A stretch of DNA of 64,000 bases, taken from Candidatus Accumulibacter similis (GTDB lineage: Bacteria; Pseudomonadota; Gammaproteobacteria; Burkholderiales; Rhodocyclaceae). Numbering within the stretch: position 1 is the first letter of the stretch; every line of letters begins with the position of its first letter. This document shows, in pieces, positions 63,055 through 64,000 of this stretch. The notes under the pieces were generated by a model. That model was not told the origin of the DNA. It saw nothing but the letters and a program-made list of their open reading frames with translations, and ran no database searches. The position numbers were made by a program, and so were the translations under genes. The stretch is taken from NCBI GenBank assembly GCA_013347225.1, contig CP054595.1, positions 4,708,415 to 4,772,414 on the forward strand, read 5' to 3'.

Positions 63055-63187
63055 GCTGGCATGCTCCGGATTCGTTGCGTAGCGAGGTTCTTCTGCCTGT
63101 CCGAAATACCTTGTCGGCGATTGTTGATTTGGAAGCATGCAAGTCGGGCAATGCCCGGATTCAGTCTTTTTTGAAGGAAGTGGCAAT

Positions 63188-63391
63188 ATGGCAACTGGTA
63201 CAGTGAAGTGGTTCAATGACGCCAAAGGTTTCGGCTTCATCACCCCGGACGATGGCAGCGAGGATCTCTTCGCCCATTTCTCCGCAATCAGCATGGGCGG
63301 ATTCAAGACCCTCAAAGAGGGCGAGAAGGTTTCCTTCGACGTGACGCAGGGCCCCAAGGGCAAGCAAGCATCGAATATCGCGCGCGCCTGA
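63188..63391 (+). CDS. CspA-family cold-shock protein
   Basis: 67 residues. MATGTVKWFNDAKGFGFITP and DLFAHFSAISMGGFKTLKEG carry RNP1 and RNP2 nucleic-acid-binding motifs (KGFGFI, LFAHFS). It binds single-stranded RNA and DNA as a chaperone. GAAGGA stands a few bases before the ATG. A perfect intrinsic terminator follows. Confidence 0.96.
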   Translation: MATGTVKWFNDAKGFGFITPDDGSEDLFAHFSAISMGGFKTLKEGEKVSFDVTQGPKGKQASNIARA

Positions 63392-63414
63392 CTCTTTCGG
63401 GAGCGCATCAGGTA

Positions 63415-63437
63415 CCCGCCTCTGGCGGGTTTTTTTT
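63415..63437 (+). terminator. intrinsic terminator of the cold-shock gene
   Basis: CCCGCC, a TCT loop and GGCGGG are followed by eight T. This is a textbook Rho-independent terminator, 23 bases downstream of the cold-shock stop. Confidence 0.92.
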
Positions 63438-63449
63438 GCCCCGCCGTCG

Positions 63450-63791
63450 CTACGACACGCTGGCCGCCGCCTGGGGCACAGCGATGATGACTTCGTCGCG
63501 CCGCCGGTCACCTCTCGTATCAGACCATTCGACTGCGATCCGGTCGCCCGCCTTCAGGCCGCGGGCGTAGAATGAAAACAATGGATTGCGCGAGATCGAG
63601 GTATTCAGCTGGCCGCCGATCAGGAGCGCACCGTTGGCAGTAAGCGAGAAGCTCTGTATGAAGTGCGCCGGAATCAACTGCCCACTGGCGGGATCCTTGC
63701 GCTGACCGGTCTCCATCGGATGCGGCATGAGAACGCGGATTTCGGTGAGGTCGCCCTGCAGACTGGCGCGGATCTTGATTGCTTCACCCAT
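63450..63791 (-). CDS. soxZ: thiosulfate oxidation carrier protein SoxZ
   Basis: 113 residues. IRVLMPHPMETGQRKDPASG near residue 15 and FSFYARGLKAGDRIAVEWSD near 70 match SoxZ, the partner that binds SoxY. The pair carries sulfur intermediates on the SoxY C-terminal cysteine in the periplasm during thiosulfate oxidation. The upstream frame ends in the SoxY terminal motif, confirming the assignment. Confidence 0.92.
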   Translation of the reverse strand: MGEAIKIRASLQGDLTEIRVLMPHPMETGQRKDPASGQLIPAHFIQSFSLTANGALLIGGQLNTSISRNPLFSFYARGLKAGDRIAVEWSDTRGDRRRDEVIIAVPQAAASVS

Positions 63792-63807
63792 CCCCGACTC
63801 CCGACCC

Positions 63808-64000
63808 TCAGGCGCCGCAGCCGCCAAGAATCACCTTGACTTCACGGCTGGCGTGATGATTCTTTCCGTCTGCCGTCCTGACGACCACCCGGATGCGCGA
63901 TGACTCGGCCATCTTGAGTTGCAGCCGGACGCGCGCCTGCGCGCCCTTGGCGAACGTCAGACTGGCTGCCAGCGGCATCGGGTTCTTCTCGATGAAGATG
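63808..64000 (-). CDS. soxY: C-terminal part of SoxY (5' end outside window)
   Basis: The minus-strand frame from the right edge to the stop at 63808 gives 63 residues. They end VKVILGGCGA, where the cysteine in the Gly-Gly-Cys-Gly motif is the sulfur-carrying residue of SoxY. Its gene ends 16 bases before soxZ, as in sox operons elsewhere. Confidence 0.92.
   Translation of the reverse strand, partial: IFIEKNPMPLAASLTFAKGAQARVRLQLKMAESSRIRVVVRTADGKNHHASREVKVILGGCGA

Overview
The window is GC-rich, densely coded DNA from a Gram-negative proteobacterium. Most likely it is a betaproteobacterium of the Rhodocyclales, of Candidatus Accumulibacter or Dechloromonas type. That placement is an inference from the exosortase-A (XrtA/EpsH) polysaccharide locus, the lptD-surA-pdxA-rsmA and minCDE order, the SoxYZ fragment and the codon use; no marker rRNA is present.

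Positions 1-44112 form one very large exopolysaccharide/exosortase region. Its core is read on the minus strand from a promoter near 44200: outer-membrane export lipoprotein, chain-length protein, BY-kinase with a Gly-Tyr tail, outer-membrane barrel-like protein, secretion ATPase, UDP-GlcNAc 2-epimerase, deacetylase, FemAB-like protein and exosortase XrtA with a fused EpsI part. After a 533-base gap come glycosyltransferases and two asparagine-synthetase-like amidotransferases, an AlgD-like GDP-mannose dehydrogenase, another glycosyltransferase, a CapK-like protein, an O-antigen-ligase-like protein and a second deacetylase. Many of these genes overlap by ATGA. Further left is an accessory module: an alpha/alpha-toroid-like protein, two Wzx-type flippases, an ATP-grasp ligase, a DegT aminotransferase, a family 2 glycosyltransferase, two methyltransferases, a phosphotransferase-fold protein and an FkbM methyltransferase with its own promoter. 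A plus-strand pair (an asparagine-synthetase homologue with no N-terminal glutaminase cysteine, and a glycosyltransferase) and a minus-strand pair (a membrane protein and a VanZ-acyltransferase fusion cut by the left edge) complete the region. Together they predict a surface polymer containing uronic acid and amino sugars, probably amidated, acylated and methylated, made beside the XrtA protein-sorting machinery. No PEP-CTERM substrate and no polyprenyl-phosphate priming transferase is visible in the window.

Positions 44578-64000 are housekeeping. They hold xthA with a Crp/Fnr regulator, a small DUF2892-type membrane protein, the lptD-surA-pdxA-rsmA operon (minus), the divergent amgK-murU-pepP-ubiH-like operon (plus), minCDE, an ankyrin-repeat protein, an RraA-like protein, clpS-clpA, a cold-shock protein with a clear terminator, and soxZ with the end of soxY at the right edge.

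I saw no tRNA, rRNA, CRISPR array, insertion sequence or phage gene.
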